This document shows, in pieces, positions 43,281 through 55,004 of a DNA stretch of 64,000 nt. The DNA comes from Rhodopseudomonas palustris. Its GTDB lineage: Bacteria > Pseudomonadota > Alphaproteobacteria > Rhizobiales > Xanthobacteraceae. A program made the translations under genes and the position numbers. The DNA lies in contig NZ_CP140155.1 in the NCBI RefSeq assembly GCF_034479375.1, positions 4,750,501 to 4,814,500 of the forward strand. Reading direction: 5' to 3'. The notes under the pieces were generated by a model. The model was not told where the DNA came from, made no database searches, and saw only the letters and a list, made by a program, of their open reading frames with translations. How positions within the stretch are numbered: the stretch's first letter is position 1; every line of letters starts with the position of its first letter.

Positions 43281-43952
43281 TTATCCTTGCGCCGGCGCCG
43301 GCGCGGAGCCGGCGAAGCCCTGCTTCAGCGCCGCTTCGGCGTCCGCGAGCGCCGCCGCCGCGCCGTCCGCTTCGGCCCAGATGTGGTCGCCGACCAGCAC
43401 GAAATCCGCGCCGGCGGCGGCGAATTCCCCGACCTCGTCGCGCGAGATCGCGTAGCCGACGCAGGGCGGCTCGAACAGTTCGGCCCACCAGTTCAGTCGG
43501 TCGGCGATCGCCTCGGTCGAGGGTCGCGTGCCGTCTTCGGCCGGTTCGCCGAACAGCACATAGTCGGCGCCGGCTTCGCCGGCGATCATGGAATCGTGCC
43601 GCGTCTCCAGCGCGCCGACCCCGGCGATCCGCGACGGTTGCAGTTGCGGCAGCCATTCCTGCATCGCGGCCAGCCCCGACAGATGCGCGCCGTCGGCGCC
43701 GCCGCGCGCCACCAGATCGGCATGGCCGTCGAGCAGCAGCGCCGCGCCGCCGGCCTGCACCGCCGCGGTCACCGCCTTGATCCGCGTGATGAGTGTGCGC
43801 GGGTCGGATGGCGCGAGCCGCAGCAGCACCGCCGCCACGTCGGCGGCGGCGAGCAACTGCGGAAGCGCCGCGAGCAGGGATGCGGGATCGTCCACGACCG
43901 GCGTCGCGAGATAGAGGCGCGGCGCCGGGCGCGGCGGGGCAGGCTTGGCCAT
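43281..43952 (-). CDS. Thiamine-phosphate synthase-like (ThiE/TenI fold) protein, divergent
   Basis: This 223-residue TIM-barrel protein has LYLATPVV, ALLLDGHADLVARGGADGAHLSG and ETRHDSMIAGEAGADYVLFGE, aligned with ThiE motifs. The usual substrate residues (NDRVDLA...DGVHLGQ, STH) are partly replaced, so activity is uncertain. Placed between fba and a Sel1 gene; the starts and stops are 3-5 bases apart, suggesting one operon. No other thi genes are near. Confidence 0.75.
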   Translation of the reverse strand: MAKPAPPRPAPRLYLATPVVDDPASLLAALPQLLAAADVAAVLLRLAPSDPRTLITRIKAVTAAVQAGGAALLLDGHADLVARGGADGAHLSGLAAMQEWLPQLQPSRIAGVGALETRHDSMIAGEAGADYVLFGEPAEDGTRPSTEAIADRLNWWAELFEPPCVGYAISRDEVGEFAAAGADFVLVGDHIWAEADGAAAALADAEAALKQGFAGSAPAPAQG

Positions 43953-43957
43953 CGGCG

Positions 43958-44992
43958 TTATGCGGCCTTCTTGCTTTCGAGGTCGGATGACCACTCGCCC
44001 TTGCTGGCGAGCGAGTTCATCTTCGCCCGGTGGGTGAACGCAGCCTGGCCGGCCGCGACGTTGTCGGCCTTGCCGGACCACGCCTTCTGCGGCGCGGCCT
44101 GCAGCGCGCGGCCGTAGGAGAAGGTCAGGCCCCAAGGAAGGCCGCCGATCTTGTTCATGGCGTCGAGATGCGCGGTGGCGTCCTCGTCGGACTGGCCGCC
44201 CGACAGGAACGCGATGCCCGGCACCGCCGACGGCACGCACGACTTCAGCAGCTTCACGGTCTTCTCGGCGACTTCCTGCACGCCGGCTTGCTTCGCCGAC
44301 TTCTTGCCGGCGACCGCCATGTTCGGCTTCAGGATCATGCCTTCGAGGGCGACGCGCTGGAAGTAGAGTTGCTGGAAGGTTTCCTTCAGCACCCATTCGG
44401 TGACGTTGTAGCAGGTGTCGATGTCGTGGGCTCCGTCCATCAGCACCTCGGGCTCGACGATCGGCACGATCTGCGCCTGCTGGCACAGCGCCGCATAGCG
44501 CGCCAGCGCATGGGCGTTGGTCATGATCGCGGTGTGGGTCGGGACGCCCCCGGCGGCGTCGATATCGATCACCGCGCGCCATTTGGCGAAGCGGGCGCCC
44601 TGCTTGTAGTATTTCGCCAGCCGCTCGGCGAGCTTGTCGAGGCCGGCGGTGATGGTCTCGCCCGGGCAGCCCGGCAGCTTCTGGGTGCCTTCGTCGACCT
44701 TGATGCCGGGGATCGCGCCTGCCTGTTCGATCAGCCTGACCAGCGGCGTGCCGTCGGCGGCGTTCTGCCAGATCGTCTCGTCGTACAGGATCACGCCGGA
44801 GATGTAGTCGCTCATCGCCTCTTTCGAGCGGAACATCATCTCGCGATAGTCGCGGCGGCTGGTCTCGGTCGACTCGACGCCGATCACGTCGAACCGCTTC
44901 TTGATGGTTCCCGAGGATTCGTCGGCAGCGAGGATGCCCTTGCCGGGCGCGACCATGGCGCGGGCGATTTTGTTCAGGTCGGCGAGGTTCAT
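43958..44992 (-). CDS. Class I fructose-bisphosphate aldolase
   Basis: This 344-residue enzyme has PGKGILAADESSGTIKKRF, YDETIWQ, KVDEGTQ, IVEPEVLMDGAHDI, LKPNMA (Schiff-base Lys region) and GIAFLSGGQSDEDAT. It is of the metal-independent eukaryote-like type and splits fructose-1,6-bisphosphate. I prefer the start MNLADLNK at 44992 with GGAG upstream; MEKPMNLADL at 45004 is four residues longer. It continues the tkt-gap-pgk strand but is separated from pgk by a toxin-antitoxin pair. Confidence 0.93.
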   Translation of the reverse strand: MNLADLNKIARAMVAPGKGILAADESSGTIKKRFDVIGVESTETSRRDYREMMFRSKEAMSDYISGVILYDETIWQNAADGTPLVRLIEQAGAIPGIKVDEGTQKLPGCPGETITAGLDKLAERLAKYYKQGARFAKWRAVIDIDAAGGVPTHTAIMTNAHALARYAALCQQAQIVPIVEPEVLMDGAHDIDTCYNVTEWVLKETFQQLYFQRVALEGMILKPNMAVAGKKSAKQAGVQEVAEKTVKLLKSCVPSAVPGIAFLSGGQSDEDATAHLDAMNKIGGLPWGLTFSYGRALQAAPQKAWSGKADNVAAGQAAFTHRAKMNSLASKGEWSSDLESKKAA

Positions 44993-45062
44993 CGGCTTCT
45001 CCATTGGGGTGGTTTCTTGGTTGGTTTTGCGGTCCGCAAGGGTCTCGAACGTCCAGAGCGTC

Positions 45063-45386
45063 TTAGACAATGCCCAGGAAAATGGCGAGGGCGCGATTGA
45101 CCGCGGAGATTTCTTCGGGGGAGAGGCGGCCGATCACGGGGCCGGTCTTCTCGCGCAGAACGGTCGCGGGCTTGTCGACCATCACGAGCGAGCGTTCGCG
45201 CAGACCATTCATCGACGATGGTTCGATCAAGACGCGGCATGGCTCGCTGTCGGTCAGGTAGCTCGTCAGCGGCAGCACGGCGACGGAATTCAGATGCAAG
45301 TATCTATTCGACTGGACGATCAAGGCTGGCCTGGGTTTCCCGTATTCGCCCCGCAGCGAAACAGTGACCAGCTCGCCATACATCAT
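45063..45386 (-). CDS. MazF/PemK-family toxin (mRNA interferase)
   Basis: The 107-residue PemK/MazF domain has GELVTVSLRGEYGKPRPALIVQSN, VAVLPLTSYLT and LVMVDKPATVLREKTGPVIGRLSPEEI. It is a sequence-specific endoribonuclease toxin. Its ATG overlaps the stop of the upstream antitoxin, as in coupled modules. It lies inside the glycolytic gene block. Confidence 0.92.
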   Translation of the reverse strand: MMYGELVTVSLRGEYGKPRPALIVQSNRYLHLNSVAVLPLTSYLTDSEPCRVLIEPSSMNGLRERSLVMVDKPATVLREKTGPVIGRLSPEEISAVNRALAIFLGIV

Positions 45387-45658
45387 CGCCAGTCGCTGAA
45401 GTCGCCGAGTTCCAGCATTCCTTCCAGAACCCGGCGGCTTTCTTCGTCCTCATTGATGACGTCGATGGCCCGCGCCAGTTGCGCCTTGAACTCGGGCGTG
45501 TCGACATCCGGAACCCAGATGGTCACCGGCTTCAACCCCATCGCCTTCATCCTCTCGCGGTGGCGCCGCACGCGTTCGGCGCTGGCGCTGCGCGGCTTGG
45601 CTCTGCCCATCGTGGCCGCCCGCTTGCCCTTGGCGGGCTTGTCGGCCTTCTTATCCAT
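45383..45658 (-). CDS. Antitoxin, MazE-like (DUF3018)
   Basis: The 91-residue basic protein has SASAERVRRHRERMKAMGLKPVTIWVPDVDTPEFKAQLARAIDVINEDEESRRVLEGMLELGDFSDWR, the DUF3018 antitoxin pattern. The N-terminal Lys/Arg part would bind DNA and the acidic C terminus would bind the toxin. GGAGG lies before the ATG. The module is expected to be self-regulated. Confidence 0.9.
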   Translation of the reverse strand: MDKKADKPAKGKRAATMGRAKPRSASAERVRRHRERMKAMGLKPVTIWVPDVDTPEFKAQLARAIDVINEDEESRRVLEGMLELGDFSDWR

Positions 45659-45746
45659 CGCGGCCTCCGTCGGAAGCGTTACATGTAACGCAACATAGGA
45701 CCCGCAGAAGACATCCGCAAGGCGAGAACGCCAGCCGAAAGCCTCG

Positions 45747-46943
45747 TCACTTCGCCCGCAGCACCTCGACGCCGGGCAGCGGCTTGCCTTCCATCCATTC
45801 GAGGAAGGCGCCGCCGGCAGTCGAGATATAGGTGAAATCGTCGGCCACGCCGGCGTGGTTCAGCGCCGCGACGGTGTCGCCGCCGCCGGCGACCGAGATC
45901 AGCTTGCCGGCCTTGGTGCGCCGGGCGGCGTGCTTGGCCGCTTCCACCGTGCCCTTGTCGAACGGCGTCAGCTCGAACGCGCCGACCGGGCCGTTCCAGA
46001 CCAATGTTGCGGCGTCGTCGATCGCCGCATGGATGCGCTCGATCGAGCGCGGGCCGACGTCGAGGATCATCGCCTCGGCCGGGATGGCATCGAGTCCATA
46101 GGCGAAGGAGGGCGCATTGGCCTCGAAATGATACGCCACGGTGGCGTCGACCGGCAGGATGATCGCGCAATTGGCGGCCTCGGCCTTGTTCATGATCCGC
46201 AGCGCGGTCTCGGCCAGATCCTTTTCGCAAAGGGATTTACCGACCTTGACGCCCTGGGCGTGCAGGAAGGTGTTGGCCATGCCGCCGCCGATCACCAGCG
46301 CCTGCACCTTGGTGACGAGGTTTTCCAGGAGGTCGATCTTGCTCGACACCTTGGCGCCCCCGACGATCGCGATCACCGGCTTGGTCGGCGCTTCCAGCGC
46401 CTTGTTCAGCGCCACCAGCTCGGCCTGCATGGTGCGGCCCGCATAGGCCGGCAGCTTGTGGCCGAGGCCCTCGGTCGAGGCGTGGGCGCGATGCGCGGCC
46501 GAGAACGCGTCGTTGACCCAGATGTCGCCGAGCTCGGCGAGCTTGGCGACGAAGGCCGGATCGTTCTTTTCCTCTTCAGGATGGAACCGGGTGTTCTCTA
46601 GGCAGAGGATATCGCCGTCCTGCATCGCGGCGATCGCCTTCGCGGCGGGTTCGCCGACGCAGTCCTCGGCGAAAGCAACCGGCTTCTTGATCACCTGCGC
46701 CAGTGCAGCCGCGACAGGCTTCAACGAATTCTTGTCGTCGCGCCCCTTCGGCCGGCCGAAATGCGCCAGCAGGATCACCTTGCCGCCCTTGGCGGAAATC
46801 TCCGTGATGGTCGGTGCCACGCGGTCGAGCCGCGTGGTGTCGGTCACCTTGCCGGAATCCATCGGCACGTTGAGATCGACGCGCAGCAGCACGCGTTGGC
46901 CTTTGACATCGACGTCGTCGAGGGTGCGGAATGATTTGGTCAT
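45747..46943 (-). CDS. pgk: Phosphoglycerate kinase
   Basis: The 398-residue enzyme has [54 protein letters not shown] and [15 protein letters not shown], all PGK motifs. It interconverts 1,3-bisphosphoglycerate and 3-phosphoglycerate. It lies downstream of gap with a repeat in the gap. Confidence 0.96.
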   Translation of the reverse strand: MTKSFRTLDDVDVKGQRVLLRVDLNVPMDSGKVTDTTRLDRVAPTITEISAKGGKVILLAHFGRPKGRDDKNSLKPVAAALAQVIKKPVAFAEDCVGEPAAKAIAAMQDGDILCLENTRFHPEEEKNDPAFVAKLAELGDIWVNDAFSAAHRAHASTEGLGHKLPAYAGRTMQAELVALNKALEAPTKPVIAIVGGAKVSSKIDLLENLVTKVQALVIGGGMANTFLHAQGVKVGKSLCEKDLAETALRIMNKAEAANCAIILPVDATVAYHFEANAPSFAYGLDAIPAEAMILDVGPRSIERIHAAIDDAATLVWNGPVGAFELTPFDKGTVEAAKHAARRTKAGKLISVAGGGDTVAALNHAGVADDFTYISTAGGAFLEWMEGKPLPGVEVLRAK

Positions 46944-46977
46944 GATGAGCCCGATGCCTTGAAGCTCATCCTTCGAG

Positions 46978-47098
46978 ACGCCTCGCTTCGCTCGGCTCCT
47001 CAGGATGAGGGGTTGCGCTCGCGGCGAGGAGAAACGCTCCTCGCGCCTATCGTCCTCATGGTGAGGAGCGGGCGGCAGCCCGCGTCTCGAACCATGAG
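46978..47098. repeat. Two-module repeat with modules in swapped order
   Basis: Module B (CATCCTTCGAGACGCC...GGCTCCTCAGGATGAGG) precedes module A (CCTCATGGTGAGGAG...TCTCGAACCATGAG), the reverse of the order at 61601-61756. It fills the pgk-gap interval. Confidence 0.75.
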
Positions 47099-47116
47099 TT
47101 CACGAGTACCAGATCG

Positions 47117-48124
<1,008 letters not shown>

Positions 48125-48248
48125 CCAAATTCTCCTCGCTGCTAGTGATTTTCAATTGTTGTGACGGGGGCGACCCCGTACTTGTGCGGTTTCATGCCCT
48201 GAATACCGAGCGGTTGCAATCCGCTCGATCATGATTCAGATCAAAGCC

Positions 48249-50237
48249 TTACTTGCCGCCGAGGCGGCTTGACGCAGCCTCCGCGACCGCCTCGGCGGTG
48301 ATGCCGAAGTGCTTGTACAGATCTTTCGCCGGCGCGCTGGCGCCGAAGCTCGACATCCCGACGAAGCCGCCGTCCGGGCCGATCACCGCGTCCCAGCCGA
48401 ACCGTACCGCGGCCTCGACCGCGACCTTGACCGGCGCGTCGCCGATGATCGCCTTGCGGGTCGCGTCGTCCTGCTGCAGCAAGAGATCGAGCGACGGCAC
48501 CGACACCACGCGGGCGCTGATGCCCTTGTCGGCGAGCAACTTGTGCGCCGCGACCGCGATTTCGACCTCGGAGCCGGTGGCGAAGATGGTGACGCTGGCC
48601 TTGCCGTCGGCGGCGATCAGCTCATAGGCGCCCCGGGCGCAACGGTTGTCGTCGGATTTGCTGGTCCGCACCGGGGTGAGATTCTGCCGCGACAGCGCCA
48701 GCACGGTCGGGCCCTTGGTGTTCTCCAGAGCGAGCTGCCAGCATTCGGCGGTCTCGACCGGGTCGGCCGGGCGGAACACCCGCATGTTCGGCATCGCCCG
48801 CAAGCTGGCGAGGTGCTCGACCGGCTGATGGGTCGGGCCATCCTCGCCGAGCCCGATCGAGTCATGCGTCATGATGTACACCACCGGCACATGCGACAGC
48901 GCCGCGATCCGCATCGACGGGCGGGCGTAGTCGGCGAAGCACATGAAGGTGCCGCCGGCCGGCGCGAAGCCGCCATGCATCGCGATACCGTTCATCGCCG
49001 CCGCCATGCCCATCTCGCGGATGCCGTAATGGATGTAGCGGCCGGAGAAGTCGTCCGGGGTGACGTCCTTGGCGTGCTTGGTGCGGGTGTTGTTGGATGG
49101 CGTCAGATCCGCGGAGCCGAGCAGCATTTCCGGCACTACCTCGACGATCGCCTCCAGCGCCAGCTCGCTGGCCTTGCGGGTGGCGATGGTCTGCGGCTCG
49201 GCGACCAGCCTGTCCTTGAGCTTGCGGATCGCGCCGTCCAGCGCCGCCGGGCGCTTGCGGTCGATTACCCGGCGCTGGAATTCGGAGCGAAGCTCCTTGT
49301 CCATCTTGTCGAATTTCGCCTGCCACGCGCCATGCGCCTTGGCGCCCTTGCTGCCGACCGCGCGCCAGGCCTGCAGCACGTCGTCCGGAATTTCGAACGG
49401 GCCGTAGTCCCAGCCCAGCGCCTTCTTGGCGCCGGCCAGCTCTTCGGCGCCGAGCGGCTCGCCATGCGCCTTGGAGGTGCCGGCCCGGGTCGGCGCGCCG
49501 AAGCCGATCGTGGTCTTGCAGGCGATCATGGTCGGCCGGTCGGAGGCTTTCGCGGCCTTGATCGCCTCGGCGATCGCCTTGTGATCGTGGCCGTCGATCC
49601 GCATCGAATTCCAGCCATGCGCCTGGAAGCGCGCGACCTGGTCGACATTGTCGGTCAGCGTCAGCGGGCCGTCGATCGAGATGCCGTTGTCGTCGTAGAG
49701 GAAGATCAGCTTCGACAGCTTCAGATGACCGGCCAGCGCGATCGCCTCGTGGCTGACGCCTTCCATCAGATCGCCGTCCGAGCACAGCACGTAGGTATAG
49801 TGATCGACGATCTCGCCGAACTCCGCGGCCAGCAGCCGCTCCGCCAGCGCGGTGCCGACCGAGGACGCGACGCCCTGGCCGAGCGGGCCGGTGGTGGTCT
49901 CGACGGAATCGGTGATGCAGTTTTCCGGATGGCCGGGCGTCCGGGAGTCGAGCTGGCGGAACGCCTTGATCTGGTCGAGCGTCAGCTCGGAATTGCCGGT
50001 GAGGTACAGCAGCGCATAGAGCAGCATCGAGCCGTGGCCGGCGGAGAGGATGAAGCGGTCGCGATCCGGCCAGTGCGCATCGGCGGCGTCGAATTTCAGG
50101 AAGTCGGTGAACAGCACCGTGGCGACATCGGCGGCGCCCATCGGCAGGCCGGGGTGACCGGACTTGGCCTTCTCCACCGCGTCCATCGCCAGTGCCCGGA
50201 TTGCGTTCGCCATACGGGAATGATCGACCTGTGCCAT
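48249..50237 (-). CDS. tkt: Transketolase
   Basis: The 662-residue thiamine-diphosphate enzyme has [66 protein letters not shown] (TPP motif) and [13 protein letters not shown]. First gene of the tkt-gap-pgk-fba block. The open frame reaches 50537, but family sequence begins [17 protein letters not shown] at 50237. It serves the pentose-phosphate or Calvin cycle. Confidence 0.96.
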   Translation of the reverse strand: MAQVDHSRMANAIRALAMDAVEKAKSGHPGLPMGAADVATVLFTDFLKFDAADAHWPDRDRFILSAGHGSMLLYALLYLTGNSELTLDQIKAFRQLDSRTPGHPENCITDSVETTTGPLGQGVASSVGTALAERLLAAEFGEIVDHYTYVLCSDGDLMEGVSHEAIALAGHLKLSKLIFLYDDNGISIDGPLTLTDNVDQVARFQAHGWNSMRIDGHDHKAIAEAIKAAKASDRPTMIACKTTIGFGAPTRAGTSKAHGEPLGAEELAGAKKALGWDYGPFEIPDDVLQAWRAVGSKGAKAHGAWQAKFDKMDKELRSEFQRRVIDRKRPAALDGAIRKLKDRLVAEPQTIATRKASELALEAIVEVVPEMLLGSADLTPSNNTRTKHAKDVTPDDFSGRYIHYGIREMGMAAAMNGIAMHGGFAPAGGTFMCFADYARPSMRIAALSHVPVVYIMTHDSIGLGEDGPTHQPVEHLASLRAMPNMRVFRPADPVETAECWQLALENTKGPTVLALSRQNLTPVRTSKSDDNRCARGAYELIAADGKASVTIFATGSEVEIAVAAHKLLADKGISARVVSVPSLDLLLQQDDATRKAIIGDAPVKVAVEAAVRFGWDAVIGPDGGFVGMSSFGASAPAKDLYKHFGITAEAVAEAASSRLGGK

Positions 50238-50540
50238 GTGTAACCGCCTGAAATCGTGTTGTTGCCTGCACTTCGCTGGGAGCGGAGCGTGCCGTGCCGG
50301 TGTGGCATGGTCATGAACAGATGGGGGCCGGGAGCCCGGAAGCCAATTCGGCATAGCACCCGATACCATCGAGTCCAAGGTCGCGGCCTCAGCCGGCGGC
50401 ATTGGGACGCGCTTTGTGGTGCATAGCTGAGCAGCGGCGTTGCGCTCGGCTCTCTTGCCACGTAAATTTCGCGCTCTAAAGGCTTGTCTGACCGTGGTTT
50501 TATTTGGACGCCCGAAGCTGCGAGGGTCTTGCGACACATC
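50238..50540. other. Divergent intergenic region, tkt and DUF4164-zapA
   Basis: About 300 bases carry both promoters. I see no gene, no repeat copy and no clear operator or -35/-10 pair. Confidence 0.35.
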
Positions 50541-50876
50541 ATGACCGATCGTCCCGTCCCCGGTTCCATCAGCGCCGATCAGGCTCCGACCGAGATCGTC
50601 GCGGCGGCGCGTCGTCTTGCGGCGGCGCTCGAGGCGCTGGAGAGCGCGGTGGAACGTCGCGCCGAGGCCGATCGCGACGAGGACGAGCTGGCGTCGCGGA
50701 TTCAGGCGCTCGGCGCCGACCGCTCGCGCCTCGCCGACGAACTCGACGGGTCGCTGGTGCGCACCCGCAAGCTGGAGCGCACCAATCGCGAGATCGCGCA
50801 GCGGCTCGACGCCGCGATCGGCACCATCCGCGCCGTGCTCGACACCGAGCCGGCCGACGAGGAGGAGCCGTCATGA
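50541..50876 (+). CDS. DUF4164 coiled-coil protein, zapA partner
   Basis: This 111-residue product is almost wholly coiled coil: [73 protein letters not shown]. It fits DUF4164, which in alphaproteobacteria precedes zapA. The stop overlaps zapA by ATGA. It may assist ZapA at the Z ring; unproved. Confidence 0.82.
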   Translation: MTDRPVPGSISADQAPTEIVAAARRLAAALEALESAVERRAEADRDEDELASRIQALGADRSRLADELDGSLVRTRKLERTNREIAQRLDAAIGTIRAVLDTEPADEEEPS

Positions 50877-51283
50877 ATCCGAAGGACGCGGCCGCCTCCG
50901 CCAATCATGTCGGCGTCACCATCAACGGCCGGCAATATCGCATGGCCTGCGAGCCGGGGCAGGAGCCGCAACTGCTCGGCCTCGCCGACAATCTCGAAAG
51001 CCGGATCCAGAGCCTGCGCGGCCGCTTCGGCGAGATCGGCGACGCGCGGCTGACGGTGATGGCCGCGCTGATGATGGCCGACGAGTTGCTCGACGCGCAC
51101 AGCCGCCTCGCCGCGCTCGAGCAGGAAGTCGAGGCGCTACGCGAGGACCGCAGCCAGTCGGTCGACCGCACCGTGACGACGAACCGCGCCGTCGCCGCTG
51201 CGCTCAACTCGGCCGCCGAGCGCATCGAACGCACCACGCAAGTCCTGAACCGCACCATCGGCGGCGGCATCGCGATCGGGTAG
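50873..51283 (+). CDS. zapA: Cell division protein ZapA
   Basis: The 136-residue protein has HVGVTINGRQYRMACEPGQEPQLLGLADNLESRIQSLRGRFGEIGDARLTVMAALMMADELLD and a C-terminal coiled coil, the ZapA pattern. It bundles FtsZ. Overlaps DUF4164. The 6S RNA and 5-formyltetrahydrofolate cyclo-ligase genes often found next are not seen here. Confidence 0.9.
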   Translation: MNPKDAAASANHVGVTINGRQYRMACEPGQEPQLLGLADNLESRIQSLRGRFGEIGDARLTVMAALMMADELLDAHSRLAALEQEVEALREDRSQSVDRTVTTNRAVAAALNSAAERIERTTQVLNRTIGGGIAIG

Positions 51284-51312
51284 TTCGCGTTCTCGACCCG
51301 ACACTCAACTAC

Positions 51313-51413
51313 GTCATTCCGGGGCACGCGCACAGCGCGTGAACCCGGAATCCCGAGGTTCAGAGCACATCGAGATTCCGGGTTCGCGAGCTCCGCTCGC
51401 GCCCCGGAATGAC
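51313..51413. repeat. Palindromic intergenic repeat, family D (second copy)
   Basis: It runs from GTCATTCCGGGGC to GCCCCGGAATGAC and matches 29269-29372 in arms but not in loops. A short hairpin CCTCTCCCCGCAAGCGGGGC follows at 51455-51474. Confidence 0.85.
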
Positions 51414-51496
51414 ATGATCAACGACACAACATTCGAGAGCCGCAGCCTTCACCTCTCCCCGCAAGCGGGGCGAGGGTCGAAGCGCGCGCCTCCAAA

Positions 51497-52735
51497 TTAC
51501 TTCCGCAGCACCGCCACCAGCTCGACATGCGGCGTGTACTTGAACTGATCGACCGGGGTCAGCTTCTCCAGCCGATAGCCGCCGTCGATCAGGAGCTTCG
51601 CGTCGCGCGCGAAGGTCTGCGCGTTGCACGACACCGCGATGATCAGCGGCACGCGGCTGGCGGCGAGTTGGGCGGCCTGGGCCTGCGCGCCCTGGCGCGG
51701 CGGGTCGAACAGCACGGCGTCGAAATCGAGCAGCTCCGGCGGCGCCAGCGGCCGGCGGAACAGGTCGCGCGGCTCCGCCTTGATCGGCTTCAGCCCGGAC
51801 GTCGCCTGCGCGGCCTTCTGCAGCGCGGCCACCGCCGGCGCGTCGCTGTCATAGGCGATCACCCGCGCCTTGGTCGCGAGCCGCAGCGCGAACGGACCGA
51901 CGCCGCAGAACAAATCGGCGATGAGCTTGGCGCGCTTGATCTCGGAGAGCGCCAGCTCCGCCAGCGTCTGTTCGCCGAGCGCGGTGGCCTGCAGGAATGC
52001 GCCCGGCGGCAGTGTCACCCGCGCGCTGCCGATCGCGATCGTCGGCGGCGTCCGCATCAGCACCAGCTCGCCGTGCCGCGTCAGCCGCGCCAGCCTGTGT
52101 TTTTCAGCGAGCAGCGACAATGCGCCGATCATCTTCGGCGGCAGCGGACCGGAGCCGCGGACGTCGACGTCGAGCCCGTTCTCGGCGGCGGTGACCTGGA
52201 TGTCGAGCGGCTTGCCGATCAGGGTCAGCGCTTCCGCCAGCGCCCACGCCGCCTCGATCGCGCCATCCAGCGCCGGGTCGAGGATCGGGCAATGATCGAT
52301 CGCGATCACGTCGTGGCTCGCGGCGGCGCTGAAGCCGACCTTCAGCACGTCGTGGGTGCCCTTGCGGGCGTGCAGCGTGATGCGGCGGCGGCCGGCGCCA
52401 TGGGCGTCGATCAGCGGCGCGACGGCGCAGTCGATCCCTGCCTGCGCCAGCGTCTCGACCACGAGGTCGCGCTTCCAGGCCTGATACGCATCGCTCTGCC
52501 AGTGCTGGATCGCGCAGCCGCCGCAAACCCCGAAATGCGGGCAGAACGGCTCGATCCGCTGCGGGCTCGCGGTCTCGACGCGGAGCAATTTGCGGCGGTC
52601 GGGATGGCCGGCGACCGGCTCGGTCTCGACCGTCTCGCCGGCGAGCGCATAGGGCACATACACCGCGCCGCCGCCAGCGTGGCTGACGCCGTCGCCGCGG
52701 TGGCCGACGTGATCGATTGCGAGGGTTTCGGTCAT
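51497..52735 (-). CDS. 23S rRNA/tRNA uracil-5-methyltransferase, RlmD/TrmA family
   Basis: The 412-residue enzyme has a TRAM-like N terminus, an iron-sulfur motif [15 protein letters not shown] plus a later Cys (CPILDP), SAM motif [28 protein letters not shown] and [12 protein letters not shown] with the catalytic Cys. It methylates uridine in rRNA. Convergent with zapA. The precise target (U747/U1939) is not determined. Confidence 0.9.
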   Translation of the reverse strand: MTETLAIDHVGHRGDGVSHAGGGAVYVPYALAGETVETEPVAGHPDRRKLLRVETASPQRIEPFCPHFGVCGGCAIQHWQSDAYQAWKRDLVVETLAQAGIDCAVAPLIDAHGAGRRRITLHARKGTHDVLKVGFSAAASHDVIAIDHCPILDPALDGAIEAAWALAEALTLIGKPLDIQVTAAENGLDVDVRGSGPLPPKMIGALSLLAEKHRLARLTRHGELVLMRTPPTIAIGSARVTLPPGAFLQATALGEQTLAELALSEIKRAKLIADLFCGVGPFALRLATKARVIAYDSDAPAVAALQKAAQATSGLKPIKAEPRDLFRRPLAPPELLDFDAVLFDPPRQGAQAQAAQLAASRVPLIIAVSCNAQTFARDAKLLIDGGYRLEKLTPVDQFKYTPHVELVAVLRK

Positions 52736-52781
52736 GTCGACTCGATAGGCCTCGCGCGCCGGGGCGTAAAGCCGGAACTGA

Positions 52782-54194
52782 TCAGCCCGGCGCCACGGCC
52801 GGCTGCGGCGCGCGCGTCAGCAGATGGAATCGCGCCACCAGCAGCGCCGCATAGACCGCAAGCCCGATCGCGAGGCCGATCCAGACGCCGAACGGGCCGA
52901 AGCCGCCGGGGAAGCCGAGCAGATAGCTGAACGGAAAGCCGATCACCCAGAACCCCAGCACGGCGAACAGCAGCGGGATCCGCGTATCGCTCTTGCCGCG
53001 CAGCGCGCCGTTGGCGACCACCTGCAGGCCGTCGGCGATGAAGAAGCTGGCGCCGACCAGCAGCAGCGACGCGGTGAGCTGCGCGGTCTCCACAGCGGTG
53101 GCGGAGTCGCCGAGAAAGATCTGCGGAATCTCGTGCCGTGTCAGCGCCACCAGCAGCGTCATCAAGGCCATGAAGACGAATCCGAGTCCGATCGCCGTGA
53201 AGCCGGCGCGGCGCGCGCCGGCCGGATCGTGGCGGCCGATCGCATGGCCGACGCGCACGGTGGCGGCGAGCGAGATGCCGAGCGGCACCATGAACATGAT
53301 CGCCGCGATCTGCAGGGCGATCTGATGTGCCGCGAGCGCGGTGGTGCCGATCTGGCCCATCAGCAGTGCGGCGGCGCCGAACACGCCGTATTCGAGCACG
53401 GAGGCGCCGGAGATCGGCAGGCCGAGCGCGAGCAGCCGCCTCATCAGCGGGCCGTCGAACCGCGCCAGTTCGCCGAACACCTGATACTTGCGGAAAGGCT
53501 GCAGCGTCACGCAGGCCACCGCCGCGGCGATGCTCATCGCGATCGAGATGATGCTGGTGGCGAGGCCGGCGCCGAAAATGCCGAGCTGCGGCAGCCCGAA
53601 TGCGCCGTGGATCAGCGCATAGGCCAGCACGCCGTTCAGCGGCACCGCGGCGAACATGATCCACAGCGCCGGCTCCGGCCGGTTGACCGCGCCCATGAAG
53701 CTGCGCAGCGCGATGAAGATCCAGCCCGGCACCAGCGACCACGCCAGCCCGTGCAGATAGCGCCCGGCGAGTTGCGCCACCTGCGGCTCCTGGCCGGCGG
53801 CGAGCAGCAATTCCTCGCCCCAGAACTGGCTCAGCGTCAGCGGGATGCCTGCGATCACCGCCGCCCACAGCCCGACCCGCAGCGACGCGCGGACCTGCCG
53901 CGGCGCGCGCGCCCCATAGGCCTGCGCCGCCAGCGGAGCCACCGCCGAGACGAGGCCGATGCCGAGCATGAAGGCGATGAACAGCACCGTATGGGCGAGC
54001 GCCGCCGCGGCCACGGCGGAATCGCCGAGCCGGCCGATCAGCGCGAGGTCGGTCGTCATCATCGCGATCTGGCCGAGCTGCGTCAGCGCCATCGGCACCG
54101 CCAGCCACAGCGTCTCGACGATTTCAGTCCGCCACGCAGGCGATTGCGCCGGCGCGCGGGCGCCGGCGGCGAGAGGCAAATCCGAGGAGGTCAT
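52782..54194 (-). CDS. MATE family multidrug efflux transporter
   Basis: The 470-residue protein has 12 hydrophobic helices in two similar halves ([22 protein letters not shown] and [26 protein letters not shown]), the MatE domain. NorM-like, exporting cationic compounds with Na+ or H+. Start ATG 54194; a GTG three codons upstream is possible. Confidence 0.92.
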   Translation of the reverse strand: MTSSDLPLAAGARAPAQSPAWRTEIVETLWLAVPMALTQLGQIAMMTTDLALIGRLGDSAVAAAALAHTVLFIAFMLGIGLVSAVAPLAAQAYGARAPRQVRASLRVGLWAAVIAGIPLTLSQFWGEELLLAAGQEPQVAQLAGRYLHGLAWSLVPGWIFIALRSFMGAVNRPEPALWIMFAAVPLNGVLAYALIHGAFGLPQLGIFGAGLATSIISIAMSIAAAVACVTLQPFRKYQVFGELARFDGPLMRRLLALGLPISGASVLEYGVFGAAALLMGQIGTTALAAHQIALQIAAIMFMVPLGISLAATVRVGHAIGRHDPAGARRAGFTAIGLGFVFMALMTLLVALTRHEIPQIFLGDSATAVETAQLTASLLLVGASFFIADGLQVVANGALRGKSDTRIPLLFAVLGFWVIGFPFSYLLGFPGGFGPFGVWIGLAIGLAVYAALLVARFHLLTRAPQPAVAPG

Positions 54195-54263
54195 GGCGCG
54201 CACAATAGCCGAACTTGCGGCTGCAGTGTGACCGTCGGATTGCAGTATGTGAAAATCCGAAAT

Positions 54264-55004
54264 TCAACCTCTGCGTGCACCGAGGAAGAACTCGGCGTTG
54301 CCGTCGCCGCCGGCGATCGATGATGCGAACACGACGATATCGGTGCATCCGAGCGAGGCGGCGAACGCGGTGACGTCGTCGATCACGGCGCGATGCGCTT
54401 TGGCGTCGCGGACGATGCCGTGTTTCGACGGCACCTCGAATTGCGGCTTGATCAGCGCCAAGAGAGTCATCGGCGCGGCCGCCAGCGACAGCGCGGCCGG
54501 CAGCACCAGTTTCAGCGAGATGAAGCTGGCGTCGATCACCACCACGTCGGGCCGCTGCGGCAGCCGCTTGCCCTCCAGGCTGCGGATGTCGGTTTCCTCC
54601 ATCGAGACGATCTTCGGATGGCCGCGCAGCGACGGATGTAGCTGATCGCGGCCGACATCGACCGCGAACACCAGCGCCGCGCCTTCGGCGAGCAGCACCT
54701 CGGTGAAGCCGCCGGTGGAAGACCCGACGTCGAGGCAGACATGGTCCTCGATGGCGATCGGATAGCGCTCCAGCGCGCCGGCGAGCTTGACGCCGCCGCG
54801 CGACACCCAGGGATGCGCCGGCTGCGCGTCGAGCGCGGCGTCGCGCGGGATCTGTTCGGACACTTTCGTCACCGGCTTGCCGTCGGCGAACACCAGCCCG
54901 GCCTCGATCGCCGCCTGCGCGCGCGCCCGGCTCTCGAACAGCCCGCGCTCGACCAGCACGACGTCGGCGCGTTTGCGGGGCGATGAATCGGTCGGCTTGG
55001 CCAT
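54264..55004 (-). CDS. tlyA: TlyA family rRNA methyltransferase/hemolysin-like protein
   Basis: This 246-residue protein has an N-terminal S4 RNA-binding domain (RADVVLVERGLFESRARAQAAIEAGLVFADGKPV) and an FtsJ/RrmJ domain with CLDVGSSTGGFTEVLLAEGA and VVIDASFISLKLVLPAA. TlyA 2'-O-methylates rRNA. Lies downstream of dxs in the same direction, gap 213 bases. Confidence 0.93.
   Translation of the reverse strand: MAKPTDSSPRKRADVVLVERGLFESRARAQAAIEAGLVFADGKPVTKVSEQIPRDAALDAQPAHPWVSRGGVKLAGALERYPIAIEDHVCLDVGSSTGGFTEVLLAEGAALVFAVDVGRDQLHPSLRGHPKIVSMEETDIRSLEGKRLPQRPDVVVIDASFISLKLVLPAALSLAAAPMTLLALIKPQFEVPSKHGIVRDAKAHRAVIDDVTAFAASLGCTDIVVFASSIAGGDGNAEFFLGARRG

Noticed and set aside
48231..48244. FNR-like dyad before gap
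   Set aside because: ATGATTCAGATCAA is one base off the FNR consensus and does not fit the FixK form. It lies between tkt and gap and may be chance.
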